NCBI RefSeq assembly: GCF_023898315.1
Contig: NC_064617.1
Span: 618,379,000-618,442,999 of the forward strand
Source of the DNA: Schistocerca nitens
Lineage: Eukaryota; Arthropoda; Insecta; Orthoptera; Acrididae
DNA: 64,000 bases
Reading direction: 5' to 3'
The position numbers and the translations under genes are program-made. Position 1 is the stretch's first letter; every line of letters begins with the position of its first letter. Shown here one piece after another: positions 22,902 to 35,399 of the stretch. Below the pieces are notes generated by a model that was not told the DNA's origin, did no database searches, and was given only the letters and a program-made list of their open reading frames with translations.

Positions 22902-23690
22902 TATTAAAGAGGGATTGTCGATCGGTGGAGTCACAGGCTTTCTTGAAATCGACAAATGTGCAGATGGTAGGGAGACTTCGTGTGGCTCGAAGTTGTAATG
23001 TGGATTTCAGGTTGAAAATTTGTTCATTGCATGATCTGTGTTGTCTAAACCCTGTCTGGTATTCACCAATTAGGAGCTCGAGCTGTTCTTGCGCGCGTTG
23101 TAGGAGGCAGGCGGATAGTATTTTGTAAGGGAGACTCCTCTGTAATTATTTACGTCGGATTTGTTTCCTTTTTTGTGGAGTGGGTGGATGAGTGCACATT
23201 TCCAATCGTCTGGGAGTTTTTCACTTTGCCAGATTTCTTGGATGATCTGTGTGATTTCCTGATGTGATCGTGGCTCCAGATTTTTCAGTAATTCTCCGAT
23301 GTTTCCATCTTCTACTGATGCCTTTCCGTGCTTGAGTTTCTTGATGTGGTGATGGATTTCTTCTTGTGTTGGTGGTTCTGCATCGTGTTTTGTGTGCTCT
23401 GGGACTAGGGGTTGGAAACGTTCTGGTGGTTTGTGGCCGTTGAGGAGGTCGGAAAAAGTACCGTGCCAGTTCTTCGCTGTTTTCTTGGTTGGTGAGTGCA
23501 AGTTTTTCATCTAGTTTCCTGAATGTCAGATTTTGCAGTGAGTAACCTTTAATTTTGCTCGCGAAGCCTTGTAGAAATTTCTGCTGTTGAAGCTCCTGAA
23601 ATTTTCCTCTATTGATTTGAATTGTTCAGTGATGTAGTCGCGTTTTGTTTTCCTGGTGATTCTGATTGTCTGCTTGCGGATTTTGAAGCG

Positions 23691-23860
23691 TTATTATTAT
23701 AGCCAATTATTATTTTTGTTGACAAAGCAAGCTATCATTATGTGATTGTCATACAATATTTTTGTATGTGTTTTTGCTGGTCAGATGTGAGAGAGGGCCT
23801 TAAAGTCCTAATGTGGACAGGCTAAACATGCAATAAATAAATAAATTCTACCGTCCTTAG
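23691..23860 (+). repeat. Possible LINE 3' end with (aaat)n-type tail
   Basis: The block ends in caataaataaataaat after a conserved-looking stretch (gctggtcagatgtgagagag). I recall it from the 3' ends of insect LINEs. No coding part is attached. Confidence 0.4.
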
Positions 23861-24185
23861 GTCCACGTTCTATTTCATATCGCCTTCTAAAATAATGCTC
23901 AGATACCTAATCGACGTGCCTATGTCAAGCAGAAAACTACTGATACTGCATTCGGAAAATACAGGATAGGAGCTTTATAATGCTGGAATGATCGCAGGAG
24001 AAAAATTTAGTCACTTGGCGTTCAGCAACTCAAATTTACTGACGCGTTTCGAGTAAACCCCTCTTTAGAACATCGATGGAGGTAGGGAGCTTCATTAACA
24101 CGGCATGGCGTCATATACAAGTACCTGCATCAGACTACGACTGTTTGATGTCGGTATTTGTACGCGCCTCTTACTTGACTATGCG

Positions 24186-25312
24186 CTGATAAGCCAAAAC
24201 ATTAAGACCATTGCCCACCGCGACATTGGATGCTTGCGGCACGCGACACAGTAATAAAATTATGTAAGCGGAGGAGACACGGACGGGGGATCACCCTAGC
24301 AAAGATATGGGCTGCAAATGTGGAAATCCTTTGAGATAAGCGACTTTGGCAAAGGGCAGACTGTTATTACGCAGAGCCTGTGAAGGAATATTTTGAAAAC
24401 GACGAAGTTGGTCAAATGTTCACTTGCTACTGTCGTGAACATCTACGCAAAGCGGTAGGACAGAGAAACTACAATTAGGCACTAAATGGTTGGACGTCCA
24501 CTACTATTTACAGAAAGTGGGGTTCGGAGGCTTGGCTCTTCTGTAAAGTAAGAGAGATGGTGATCTGTAGCATCTCTGCCAAAAGAGCACAAGTGTTTCG
24601 AATCTCACCGTTCATAATACATTGTTGAACATGGAGCTCCGTAGCGGACCACCCCTACGTGTTCACATATTGACCCAACGACATCGTCAATTATGATTCC
24701 AGTGGGCACAGGACCATCGGAATTCAACATTCGATCACTGGAAACGTGTCAGCTCGGTTGGATCACAATCTTACTACACTAGGTCGTTGATCATCTCCAC
24801 AAACGCCGTCATCAAGGTGAACGGCGGCTCGAAACGTGCAGCGCACCGCGGTCGCAGGCCGATGGGAACAGTATAATACTATGGGAGACGTTCTCCTGCG
24901 CTTGCATGGGACCTGTGCTAGTAATCGACCACAAGCTGACAGCTGCGACCCACCAGTATCCTTTCACGCTTTATGTCTTCCCCGACGGCGACGTCATCTT
25001 TGAGCAGTATAATTGCCCTTGTCTCGGAGCCAGCACTGTGCTACTGTGGTTTGAGGAACATTGTTGTGAACTAACGTTGATATATCGGCGACGAAGTTCG
25101 TCTGAGATAAATCATATGGAACCCATCTGGGATCAGCGGTCCGTTACTTACGAGAACTACATGACTTGTACGTTGACATCTAATGCCACACACCTCCACA
25201 AACCTACCAACGAACTGTCGCCTCCCCGATACGCAGAATTATTGATGTATTTCGTTCAAAAAATGGACAAACAAGCTATTAAGCAAGCGGTCATAATGTT
25301 TTGGCTCATCAG
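24186..25312 (+). mobile_element. Tc1-like transposon, degenerate
   Basis: Inverted repeats: ctgataagccaaaacattaa at 24186 and the complement of ggtcataatgttttggctca at 25289-25310. The interior carries a heavily broken transposase. Readable parts include MELRSGPP-like text near 24630, LTQRHRQL and FQWAQDHRNSTFDHWKRV near 24670-24750. The 24906-25349 frame then has LVIDHKLTAA, a degraded second Asp region and VLLWFEEHCCELT. The catalytic residues are not preserved as a set, so it is inactive. Confidence 0.75.
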
Positions 25313-26100
25313 GGTATCTCACACCTCATGTTATTGGACTGCATTATGAACTTACATATTTCTACATTTCGAGCAGGCTGCCATTCATCTCACCGGATAG
25401 AAACTACAGTATGTATAAGTAATTTTGTATCCTCTAGCCGTTACTCAAAGACGACACCTTCCCGCACACGCCAACGTCATCATCAACCATCCACAAATTG
25501 TTGCATACACTCAGATCACTTATATAAAACAAGAGCGGTCCTGTTACACTTCCTTGGGGCACTCTTGATATTATTCCACATGAAACGCGTCTGTGGGAAC
25601 CCCTCAACAAACCAACACATACACAAAATAGCGCAATTCTATTAAGTGTTTATCAAACGGATAACCTGAATTTCTCCTACATTATTTCCTTTTGCTGCAT
25701 AGACCTTTGCAGTTAATCAGTACACTGTGTTATTAATATACGATAAAGGAGAAATTGGTATCGCCTTTGTTAGGTGGTCATGGAGCGAAATATTGTAAGC
25801 GTTAGTAAGTATAAATCTGTATTTAAGATAGATAACGAACTGTGTAAAGCACTTCACTTCCATCACCACTGTCTATAAGTTTTAGTGAACATAAAGGCTG
25901 GATTTGGCAGTTAGCAGTGCGTGTTCATGTAAGTTTTTCTGGGCAGACATTTGTGGGATGAAGGATAAATGCGCATTCAAACACTTTGTGGATAGCCTGG
26001 TTGGATGAAGAAATCCCTATTGGATGCTAAAGAAACCAACCCATGCGTGGTATCGTAGCGCTTAAACATATATATTTTTTTCTTTTTTTCTCGTTCAAAA
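25313..26100. other. No recognisable feature
   Basis: No coherent frame beyond chance and no repeat I can name. Confidence 0.35.
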
Positions 26101-27168
26101 GTGTTTATTAATCACTGCATAAACATTTACACGCAGAATATGGAAAATATGTGGATACAAATGGGGAATATGGCATATCTTCATTTACTATGTATGCCAA
26201 TAGAAAATGTCCATATGCTAGCGTACTCGCAGAAAAAAGGGGATACAATATGTTTACTGCCTTAGGGACTGTATAAAAAAAGGTTTATAAGCCTCTTAAG
26301 AAAAATGCACCATAAAGTATCGCTGATACCACAAATATACTGGATTCCAGAGCTCTCAAGAAAAAGAAGCAGTTTTTCGAATAGACTAAGGTCAATCCCT
26401 ATTAAACAAACTGTTCCTTAAACCACAGTTAATGTGAAAGAACTGGAAGTGGAATTGAATGATATAAAAAAATTATAAAAACTGCCGTATTTGGCGAAAG
26501 AAGCTTCCTGGAAGAAAAACTACAGACTGTTACTCAAAAAGGAGCAGGTCACTGCGATTGTGCAGACAGGGCTTACAAATTACTTTAAACACAGAATTTA
26601 GAAAACATCTGGACACGAATGAGGGGATACGGTTTATCAACGTGCACTGTAAATACTGAGTGAGGTCGTACACTTGTGTACTTGTCGAAAGCGATGGTGT
26701 TTACGGCTGCTTGGGTGATTATACGGTAGATCTGTTTATAATCCTCTATTCTCATTTGGATTTGCTTAAAAAAGGATGGTTATATTGTATCACCATGTGG
26801 TGTACTGGACGATGCACAACCTGCTGTTCCGTGAGTCTGAAGGCAAAGAAAAACAGCCTAGACTACTACTGTTCCCTCAGATGCTGTGCAGGATAAGTGG
26901 ATAATATGTAGATCGTCACATCTTAAAATTATGGGCGTGATAATACAATGATATTATCACTTCAAAAACACCGATCAGCATCTAAGAATCGTGATTTTAG
27001 TGTCAATGCGTAGAATTCTCAGACAATATCTCTGTACATTAGAGTATTGTTGCTAAGACTAGCTGTACTTTCGAATGTGTTAATAACACATTGAGGCAAC
27101 ATGCACACTATATGAAGCTTTATTGGGGGTATTGCATGGAAAAACCTATGAGATTCCATTACCATATA

Positions 27169-28769
27169 CAGGGTGTTACAAAAAGGTACGGCCAAACTTT
27201 CAGGAAACATTCCACACACACAAAGAAAGAAAATATGTTATGTGGACATGTGTCCGGAAACGCTTAATTTCCATGTTAGAGCTCATTTTAGTTTCGTCAG
27301 TATGTACTGTAATTCCTCGATTCACCGCCAGTTGGCCCAATTGAAGGAAGATAATGTTGACTTCGGTGCTTGTGTTGACATGCGACTCATTGCTCTACAG
27401 TACTAGCATCAAGCACATCAGTTCGTAGCATCAACAGGTTAGTGTTCATCACGAACGTGGTTTTGCAATCAGTACAGTGTTTACACAATGTTTACAAATG
27501 CGGAGTTGGCAGATGCCCATTTGATGTATGGATTATCACGGGGCAATAGCCGTGGCGCGGTACGTTTGTATCGAGACAGATTTCCAGAACGAAGTTGTCC
27601 CGACAGGAAGACGTTCGAAGCAATTGATCGGCGTCTTAGGGAGCACGGAACATTCCAGCCTATGACTCGCGACTGGGGAAGACCTAGAAAGACGAGGACA
27701 CTTGCAATGGACGAGGCAATTCTTCGTGCAGTTGACGATAACCCTAATGTCAGCGTCAGAGAAGTTGCTGCTGTACAAGGTAACGTTGACCACGTCACTG
27801 TATGGAGAGTGCTACGGGAGAACGAGTTGTTTCCGTACCATGTACAGCGTGTGTAGGCACTATCAGCAGCTGTTTGGCCTCCACGGGTACACTTCTGTGA
27901 ATGGTTCATCCAACAATGCGTCAATCCTCATTTCAGTGCAAATGTTCTGTTTAAGGATGAGGCTTCATTCCAACGTGATCAAATTGTAAATTTTCACAAT
28001 CAACATGTGTGGGCTGACGAGAATCCGCACGCAATTGTGCAATCACGTCATCAACAAAGGTTTTCTGTGAACGTTTGGGCCGTTTGGGCAGGCATTGTTG
28101 GTGATGTCTTGATTAGGCCCCATGTTCTTCCACCTACGCTCAATTGAGCACGTTATCATGATTTCATACGGGATACTCTACCTGTGCTGCTAGAACATGT
28201 GCCTTTACAAGTACGACACAACATATGGTTCATGCACGAGGGAGCTCCTGCACATTTCAGTCGAAGTGTTCGTACGCTTCTCAACAACAGATTCGGTGAC
28301 CGATGGATTGGTAGAGGCGGACCAATTCCATGGCATCCACGCTCTCCTGACCTCAACCCTCTTGACTTTCATTTATGGGGGCATTTGAAAGCTCTTGTCT
28401 ACGCAACCCCGGTACCAAATGTAGAGACTCTTCGTGCTCGTATTGTGGACGGCTGTGATACAATACGCCATTCTCCAGGGCTGCATCAACGCATCAGGGA
28501 TTCCATGCGACGGAGCGTGGATGCATGTATCCTCGCTAACGGAGGACATTTTGAACATTTCCTGTAACAAAGTGTTTGAAGTCACGCTGGTACGTTCTGT
28601 TACTGTGTGTTGCCATTCCATGATTAATGTTATTTGAAGAGAAGTAATAAAATGAGCTCTAACATGGAAAGTAAGCGTTTCCGGACACATGTCCACATAA
28701 CATATTTTCTTTCTTTGTGTGTGAGGAATGTTTCCTGAAAATTTGGCCGTACCTTTTTGTAACACCCTG
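27169..28769 (+). mobile_element. 1.6 kb Tc1/mariner-type transposon (DUF4817 family)
   Basis: Inverted repeats start cagggtgttacaaaaaggta and continue for more than 100 bases. They are bordered by TA at 27167-27168 and 28770-28771. The element carries one decayed transposase gene. The homologous place in the left duplication arm lacks it. Its ends resemble those of the element at 34013-35479, so the two belong to related families. Confidence 0.92.
27488..28567 (+). pseudogene. DUF4817-type transposase, frame-broken
   Basis: The N-terminal frame (27488-27856) reads MFTNAELADAHLMYGLSRGN, RLYRDRFPERSCPDRKTF (helix-turn-helix) and VREVAAVQGNVDHVTVWRVL, then stops. The middle (27860-28180) reads on in shifted frames, with FKDEASFQRD in the first Asp region and VNVWAVWAGIVGDVLI, where a 6-base duplication has been inserted. 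The C-terminal frame (28184-28567) has IWFMHEGAPAHFSR, where the second catalytic Asp appears as Glu, then RSPDLNPLDFHLWGH and the ending GGHFEHFL. Several independent lesions make it non-functional. Confidence 0.9.
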
Positions 28770-30742
28770 TATACCAGTTATAATTCCAGGTCTAAATTGA
28801 TTTACAAGTACACACAGAAAAAAATGAACGATGCACTGGAAGTATTCGGAATTTCTGGCAGAGATGGCCCCCCCTTAAGCGTACTTCCATAGAAGAACAT
28901 TCTAGAGACATGACATTTTCTCCTACATGGAGACAACAATGTGGCAGGAAGTAGCAAGCTGGAAAAAATCAGCGACGGAGCATTGGCTACCGTTTCGAGA
29001 AAATATACTTGAAGCTACGACTTATGACTATGGAATGAACTGTTCGTGTCTGACCCTGTTGAGGACCGTCTAAATGTATGTGTTACGGAAGTGCTATATT
29101 AAAAAAGAAGGAACACATTTTTTTCGCAATCCAGAACATTGTTCGTCAGAATACAGTTCAATAGTTACCAAACAGGAACTGGTTCGAACAAACATTTTTG
29201 TTTCACAGGTCTGAGGAGAATGGGCAATGTGTAGAGCAGAGTTAAATCAGTCCTATTAGAAACTTCGAGTATAAAACGCGTATGAAAACACTTGTACCAC
29301 TACTGGAGTGACAGGTGTCAGTATACAATAGTAAGTATAGTGAATGCAACCTCATTAGCAGACTTCCCATACTGTATGTTGTTCTAAGTGTTCTGGCACT
29401 AAAACGTGGTTTTCCTTTGGTACACCTTAGTTTTCCTGACAGTTGTGGCATGGGAGATGTATAATGAGCATTATGATCAAGTAATCATCTTACACAATAT
29501 CCTGATACACTTCTTCCTGACTAAAGACCATTGCATTAAGATATGATTTATAGCTCCATGATGGTGGTGCAATGCATGTGTCATACTAAGAAATAGTACA
29601 TTGTGCTGCGTCCTGCAATGCATCCAAAATACCATAATATGCATCTAGAACGTGGAGAGAAGTCTGAGTGTTTTTTTTAAGAAAAACCTGCGGAATAATT
29701 GTTCTTAACGATCATTATTTTTTGGCTAAAGTGGTAAACTACGTGGAAATCGATTACACTCATAGTCCAACACTTTTAAGATTCGGTAGCCAACGTACCG
29801 AATTTTATAAAGTGTTTTGTCTAGAAAAAAGACTGTATTAAGCTACAATTTATAACACCAGTTTTTGACCCCAGGCACAAAAAACAATAACGTAGTTGAA
29901 GGAAGGGACAGATACTGATCCTTTGACTGGCTGATGTAGGATCATAAACTGAGACTTTCTGACACATAGTCTAGCTGTTCATAGCACATACTGTCGGCGG
30001 TGCTGCGAGTGGGAGGTATTAATAACAAATTGTTGATGTTAAATGATATAAGATCTCTCTATCAACTTCTGGGATAAGCCGTAAGCCACCCGTTCTGTAT
30101 CACCTATTAAAAAGTTAATGCTGTGTGAGAATGGTACCCTATTATCTCTCAGTATAAGTAAATGAGACAAAACGACTGAATTGCAAGAGCAATCACATTT
30201 AGAATGTGTCAACGGAAGTGAAGACATGATGACCTGACCGGAAATGTCTTCGTGTTGGATGTTAGAGAAGATAAAGATGATGGACAGCAGTAATTGATCA
30301 GTCTTGTGTGTTAGTCGAAAGTATCAACATAGCTTCCTCTAATGTGCTGAAACTTCCATAGCTATTATGGAAGAGAAATGATATCAGTTGACGAATGCTT
30401 TGGTTTGCGGTTATTGCTAGGAAACCTGGACAATCTAGTTACTGGTATTAAACTAAACTCCGCTCTAACAGGCTTGAAGCCCAACGGTACCAACCGGCCG
30501 CCGAGTTATCCTCAGCGCTCAGGCGTCACAGGATGCGGATATGGAAAGGCATGTGGTCAGCACACCCATCATAAGTCAGTTTACGAGACCGCAGCAGCTT
30601 CATCTCATTCAAGTAGCTCCTCAGTTTGCCTCACAAGATCTGAGTGCACCCAGCTTGCTAAGAGCGCGCAGTAGACCTTATGGTCACCCATCAAAGTACT
30701 ATCCCAGCCTGGCAGCGCTTAACTTTGGTGATCTGGCACGGT

Positions 30743-31747
30743 TGTTGTTGTTGTTGTTGTGGTCTTCAGTCCTGAGACTGGTTTGATGCAGCTCTCCATG
30801 CTACTCTATCCTGTGCAAGCTTCTTCATCTCCCAGTACCTACTGCAACCAACATCCTTCTGAATCTGCTTAGTGTATTCGTCTCTTGGTCTCCCTCTACG
30901 ATTTTTACCCTCCACGGTGCCCTCCAATGCTAAATTTGTGATCCCTTGATGCCTCAAAACATGTCCTACCAACCGATTCCTTCTTCTAGTCAAGTTGTGC
31001 CACAAACTTCTTTTCTCCCCAATCCTATTCAATACCTCCTCATTAGTTACGTGATCTACCCACCTTATCTTCAGCATTCTTCTGTAGCACCACATTTCGA
31101 AAGCTTCTATTCTCTTCTTGTCCAAACTAGTTATCGTCCATGTTTCACTTCCATACATGGCTACACTCCATACAAATACTTTCAGAAACGACTTCCTGAC
31201 ACTTAAATCTATACTCGATGTTAACAAATTTCTCTTCTTGGGAAACGCTTTCCTTGCCATTGCCAGTCTACATTTTATATCCTCTCTACTTCGACCATCA
31301 TCAGTTATTTTGCTCCCCAAATAGAAAAACTCCTTTACTACTTTAAGTGTCTCATTTCCTAATCTAATTCCCTCAGCATCACCCGACTTAATTTGACTAC
31401 ATTCCATTATCCTCGTTTTGCTTTTGTTGATGTTCATCTTATATCCTCCTTTCAAGACACTGTCCACTCCGTTCAACTGCTCTTCCAAGTCTTTTGCTGT
31501 CTCTGACAGAATTACAATGTCATCGGCGAACCTCAAAGTTTTTACTTCTTCTCCATGAATTTGAATACCTACTCCGAATTTTTCTTTTGTTTCCTTTACT
31601 GCTTGCTCAATATACAGATTGAATAACATCGGGGAGAGGCTACAACCCTGTCTCACTCCTTTCCCAACCACTGCTTCCCTTTCATGCCCCTCGACCCTTA
31701 TAACTGCCACCTGGTTTTTGTACAAATTGTAAATAGCCTTTCGCTCC
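30743..31747 (-). mobile_element. 5'-truncated LINE with (TTG)n tail
   Basis: A perfect 10 bp target duplication, ctggcacggt, lies at 30733-30742 and 31748-31757. The element runs on the minus strand. Its 3' end is at the left, with a short (ttg)n run read as (caa)n on the coding strand. It starts abruptly inside the reverse transcriptase, so it is a classic 5' truncation made by target-primed reverse transcription. Confidence 0.93.
30766..31747 (-). pseudogene. Reverse transcriptase C-terminal part, open frame
   Basis: One uninterrupted frame of about 319 residues from the first internal Met (open upstream to the truncation). It contains GKGVRQGCSLSPMLFNLYIE (motif B region), LRFADDIVILSE (motif C with both aspartates), MNINKSKTRIM, FYLGSKITDDG, AMYGSETWTI and RRMLKIRWVDHVTNEEVLNR. 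It ends with the typical KNRRGRPRDEY. The lack of stops suggests a young insertion. It cannot move by itself because the endonuclease and motif A are missing. Clade is undetermined; RTE-like is my guess. Confidence 0.88.
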
Positions 31748-31997
31748 CTGGCACGGTATTGGTACCATAAATTACACGAAATTGGAATTTAAGTATAGGT
31801 AAGCATATTACATACCCGTTTGGCGACAACATTGTGAAGGTTGAGATCTGTGATCAAATCGACTCTCAAGAACTATTGCCAAAGAGAAGAACTATAATGA
31901 TAAAGGAAGAAATTTTCGGGTTACTAAACATCTGTTTGCGTAGTAAATTCTCCAAGATCATCTGTGCAAAACACGGCGTCAAGGCAAAGCTACCGTT

Positions 31998-32280
31998 TCT
32001 AGATCTACATCTACATACATACTTCGCAAACTAACGCATAGAAACAATTTCATTCCCCGTTACACCCTCAAATAGGCGAGGGAGAAACGACTGTCTGTAT
32101 GGTTCCATAGAGTTCTGATTTCACTTATCTTATCATTGTAGTCCGTACGTGAAATATACATTGGCAGCAGCAGAATCGTTCTGTAGTCACCTTCAAATGC
32201 CGTGTCTCTAATTTTTCGCAGTAGTGTTCCTCAAAAACTTCTCTATGGTTCCTCATTTGAGTTCTATGAGGAACTCCTAC
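31998..32280 (+). repeat. Dispersed 'atctac' repeat, second copy
   Basis: Begins ctagatctacatctacatac and shares its body with 6806-6967. It interrupts the duplication block that is continuous, apart from this, at about 3310-3430 in the left arm. No coding capacity was recognised. Confidence 0.6.
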
Positions 32281-34174
32281 ACGCGAACGGCAATGTGACA
32301 GCAAGAACAATGTTGGAAAAATCAGCAAGAAGTTACTGGAACCTATTTCGAGTAAATATAAAACCCCATTGTTTTACCATACAATGTGCATCAGGCTGAT
32401 GTTAAAATGCTTGTACTGCACGAAGAGCTGTCTGAGATATTGCGAAGCCTTTGTGTAGATAATTACTATCTGGGCCTGGGTGCAATTCAAAATTTTGCTG
32501 GTATTCTTAACAAAGTGGACATGTGCGACTATCTAATATCAAGCCAAGATTTCTGTGTGCAAACAGACTACCAGACAGACGCCAGTGAGATTGTAAAAAA
32601 CGGTAAGACAGTTGGGATTGACAGTAACTGACTGTAACGTTAAAGATAGAAATGAGTGGGTCAATAACAACTACTTGTGTTGTAAATCCTCCAAATTAAT
32701 CTCTGGGGAACACAGCGTCAGAGTAAAATGACGATTTTCCCTAGATGGGAAAGATACGTAATAGCAATAACAGTACTGGAAAGAAAGAAGAAAAAAAGAC
32801 TCTCATTCTATACACAATGGTATGACAGTTGGGACTGAGGTTACCATAGATAACTTACAACTGGAAAGATATGTAATAAATATGTGTGTCATATCACAAG
32901 CCCAAGAGTGAAGAAAACTGTTTGCAACCATCTTATCGATTTTCTAAAGTAACCTGGTATGTATCTACAAGAAACTTTTACATCTTCCTTGGCTAAAGAT
33001 CGTAGTATAAACTGACATGAAGTCAACATTTATAAGTAGAGAATGGACGGTTTGTTCAAACCTTTTGAAGAATGTCTTTTGGTACTAGATACCAACAACA
33101 GCATTTTTAATGAGCACCGCAGTACCCTGTGCCAGTCACTTGCATATGGCATCAACTAACGATTAACTTACTGAACTGCTGCTGTGCGTTCTTTAATAGG
33201 GTTGTGCAGTTTGTCTACTAGGACAAAAATAAGGATACCCAAAGGTTGACTGGTGTGTTAGTAAACCTTCCATGCAGCCGTGATAGAGAAAAACTTATAA
33301 ACTAGGTTTTGCCTGCATTTAATTTTAATTATTTGCTTGTAACTATGTGGATGTTGTTTATATGGACTCCAACAAACATAATATAAGCATAATACGTAAG
33401 TGTTATATTAAGGTGGGAAACATACATTTCTCAATGTAGCGCATTATTCTATTTTTCTCCACAAAACCATAAAATATATATACTATAGATATTGGCCAGT
33501 TAGAATTGATACCCATGAATATTGTTATTCGATAACCGTAACAAAAATCACTAATTGTATGGAACAAATTAAATCATATTGTATTAAGGAAATTATTCTT
33601 ACAAACGCAGTTAATGTGTTATGTGTATGAAAAAGAAAGGTGGAAACGGAACAGTTTGAAGTAAGAAACCGAAATTGAAAATATCTATCCAAACATCTGA
33701 GAAAATTCAGCTGATGACTAGGAAGATGGTGTACCTTCAGTCGCTAATGTAGCAGTAGCATTATTAGTAGATTTCTGACTGCTTTCGATCAGACAGTTTA
33801 TTCATAATATGGACTGCACATCTCTAAGAGTGTGTCAAATTCTCACATGCACTCTATATGGATAAGTCAGCGGTCAGTACTAGGAGGAACGACAGTAGTG
33901 CTCCAAGTGCAGGCGGAAGAAAAAGGTATGATCCAGTCACGTGAAGGAGTCACATAATCTCATGACATTTGCGTAGTTAGCAGCAGAAGAAGCCACAAGG
34001 TGGGATTACATACAGGGTGTTACAAAAAGGACTTTACAACTTTGAAAATTCATATAAATTAATTCATGGTACTTAAAGAGGTGATTTTGGTGTCAATTTG
34101 TAGGAAAGATTTGTCTCGTGTAGTTCGCTAGTGCCGACTCCCACCGTAAGAAGCGTTAGCGGCAGTTGGTTAAA

Positions 34175-35150
34175 GATGGTTGTCTTCAGTGGCCCCGAGC
34201 GTGCTAACTGTGTGTTCTGGTTTGAAGAATCGAAGTCGTCGACTACAGTTGAGCGTAATTTCCCTACCAAGTATGCTAAAGATCCTCCTAGTAGGCCCAC
34301 AATTTAACAGTGGCATAAATCTTTTGTAGAAACAGGGTACTCGGTAAGACATCATCAGGTCGTCCACACACATCTCACGACGTCGTTCAGCGAGTGAGAC
34401 GACGTTTTGTCAACAGCCCTACGAAATCGACTTGGCGTGCATCTCACGAACTGCAAATCTCGCATACGACTGTTTGGCGTGTGTTGAAAAACAAATCTGA
34501 AACCGTACAGATTGACGATCGTACAAGCAATAAAAGACACTGATAAAATTGCTCGCAAGAACTTCTCCGCGTATATGTTAAATCGATTACATGAAGATGA
34601 ACATTTCTTGGACAAAATCATCTTTCCTGACGAGTCGACTTTTCACTTAAGTGACATTGTTAACACACATAACCGTAAGATTTCGGGCAGCGAAAATCCA
34701 CATAAAACGCTGTAACATGTTCATGATAGACCTAAACTGAAGGTTTTTTGAGCATTGAGCAAGAACACAGTGTAGGGCACATTTTTTTCTGTGAGAGAAC
34801 ATAAATGGGATACTTTTGATGCCACAGATCGATGAGGATGACCAAGAACGAAATGTTTACTTCTTGCAAGATGGTGCACCACCCCACTACCTGGTTGACG
34901 TCCAGGATTTTCTCAGTGACCTTTTTCCAGGTCGATCCCATACTTGACACCACTCTATTTTTTTATGTGGATTCATCAAGGACATCTTGTTTGTAACGCC
35001 TGTGCCGACTTCTCCTCCTGAACTTAGAGCAAGAATTTACGCCGTCACTGAGCGAGTTATACCTGCAGTGCTACAGCGAGTTTGGGAAGAAATTGACTTC
35101 CTATGGAGTGTGTGCAGGATGATCAACGGAAGCCACATACAACATATTTA
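34175..35150 (+). pseudogene. Tc1/mariner-type transposase, frame-broken
   Basis: Readable in at least three frames: an N-terminal segment with a WFEESKSSTTVERNF-like helix region, a middle frame (34512-34715) and a C-terminal stretch with the family's usual second Asp. At least five stops lie in the expected frame. The second catalytic region keeps Asp in QDGAP. Confidence 0.8.
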
Positions 35151-35203
35151 GTTTAAGGTTAAAGAACTTGGTGTGTTTCCCAACAAAATAACACTAAACC
35201 CAA

Positions 35204-35399
35204 ATGGTTCAAATGGCTCTAAACACTATGGGACTTAACATTAGAGGTCATCAGTCCCCTAGACTTAGAACTACTTAAACCTAGCAAACCTAAGGAGATT
35301 ACACACATCCATGACCGAGGCAGGATTCGAACCTGCGAGCGTAGCAGCAGCGCGGTTCCGGACTTAAGCGCCTAGAACCGCTCAGCCATAGAGGCCGGC
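35204..35399 (-). mobile_element. tRNA-derived SINE, copy 5
   Basis: Full-length reverse-oriented copy with a perfect 12 bp target duplication, cactaaacccaa, at 35192-35203 and 35400-35411. It is nested in the DNA transposon at 34013-35479. Confidence 0.93.

Larger units (their letters stand above)
18790..23690 (-). mobile_element. Decayed non-LTR retrotransposon (minus strand), split by a Tc1-type element
   Basis: On the minus strand, from right to left: HGKASVEDGNIGELLKN, then DDWKCALIHPLHKKGNKSDV and NNYRGVSL (23070-23510), the RT entry region. The unit is interrupted at 22902 by the 2,977 bp transposon and resumes at 19924 with EESNLDPKTRLIQQTIADTT, GVRQGDGLSPLLFN (motif B) and AFADGLAILS. 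The last is motif C with the second catalytic Asp changed to Gly. The C-terminal end at 18865-19083 reads RLDDNRLTKKIPIY. Frameshifts are present. Clade not determined; both outer ends are estimates. Confidence 0.78.
30490..31768 (-). mobile_element. 5S rRNA-derived SINE, interrupted by a LINE
   Basis: On the minus strand the head of the element (about 30681-30742, continuing at 31748-31768) resembles 5S rRNA. The plus-strand text ggtcacccatcaaagtacta, then cagcgcttaactttggtgat, is the complement of the conserved 5S internal control region. The SINE body lies to the left (from about 30490: ggccgccgagttatcctcag). A LINE with a target duplication has landed inside the 5S-like head. The 5' and 3' limits are approximate. 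Confidence 0.75.
26100..33760. repeat. Right arm of the large diverged inverted duplication
   Basis: Collinear with the reverse complement of 2.2-6.8 kb (anchors are listed under the left arm). Insertions private to this arm are a Tc1-type element (27169-28769), a 5S-derived SINE with a LINE inside it (about 30490-31768) and an 'atctac' repeat (about 31998-32280). Weaker internal similarities also exist: about 26134-26260 resembles 26590-26720, and about 28930-29010 resembles 32290-32365, so the unit may itself be modular. No known protein family was recognised. Confidence 0.72.

Noticed and set aside
30378-30674. 98-residue ORF with Ser-rich tail
   Set aside because: It spans the junction of the duplication arm and the 5S-derived SINE, so it is a chance frame.
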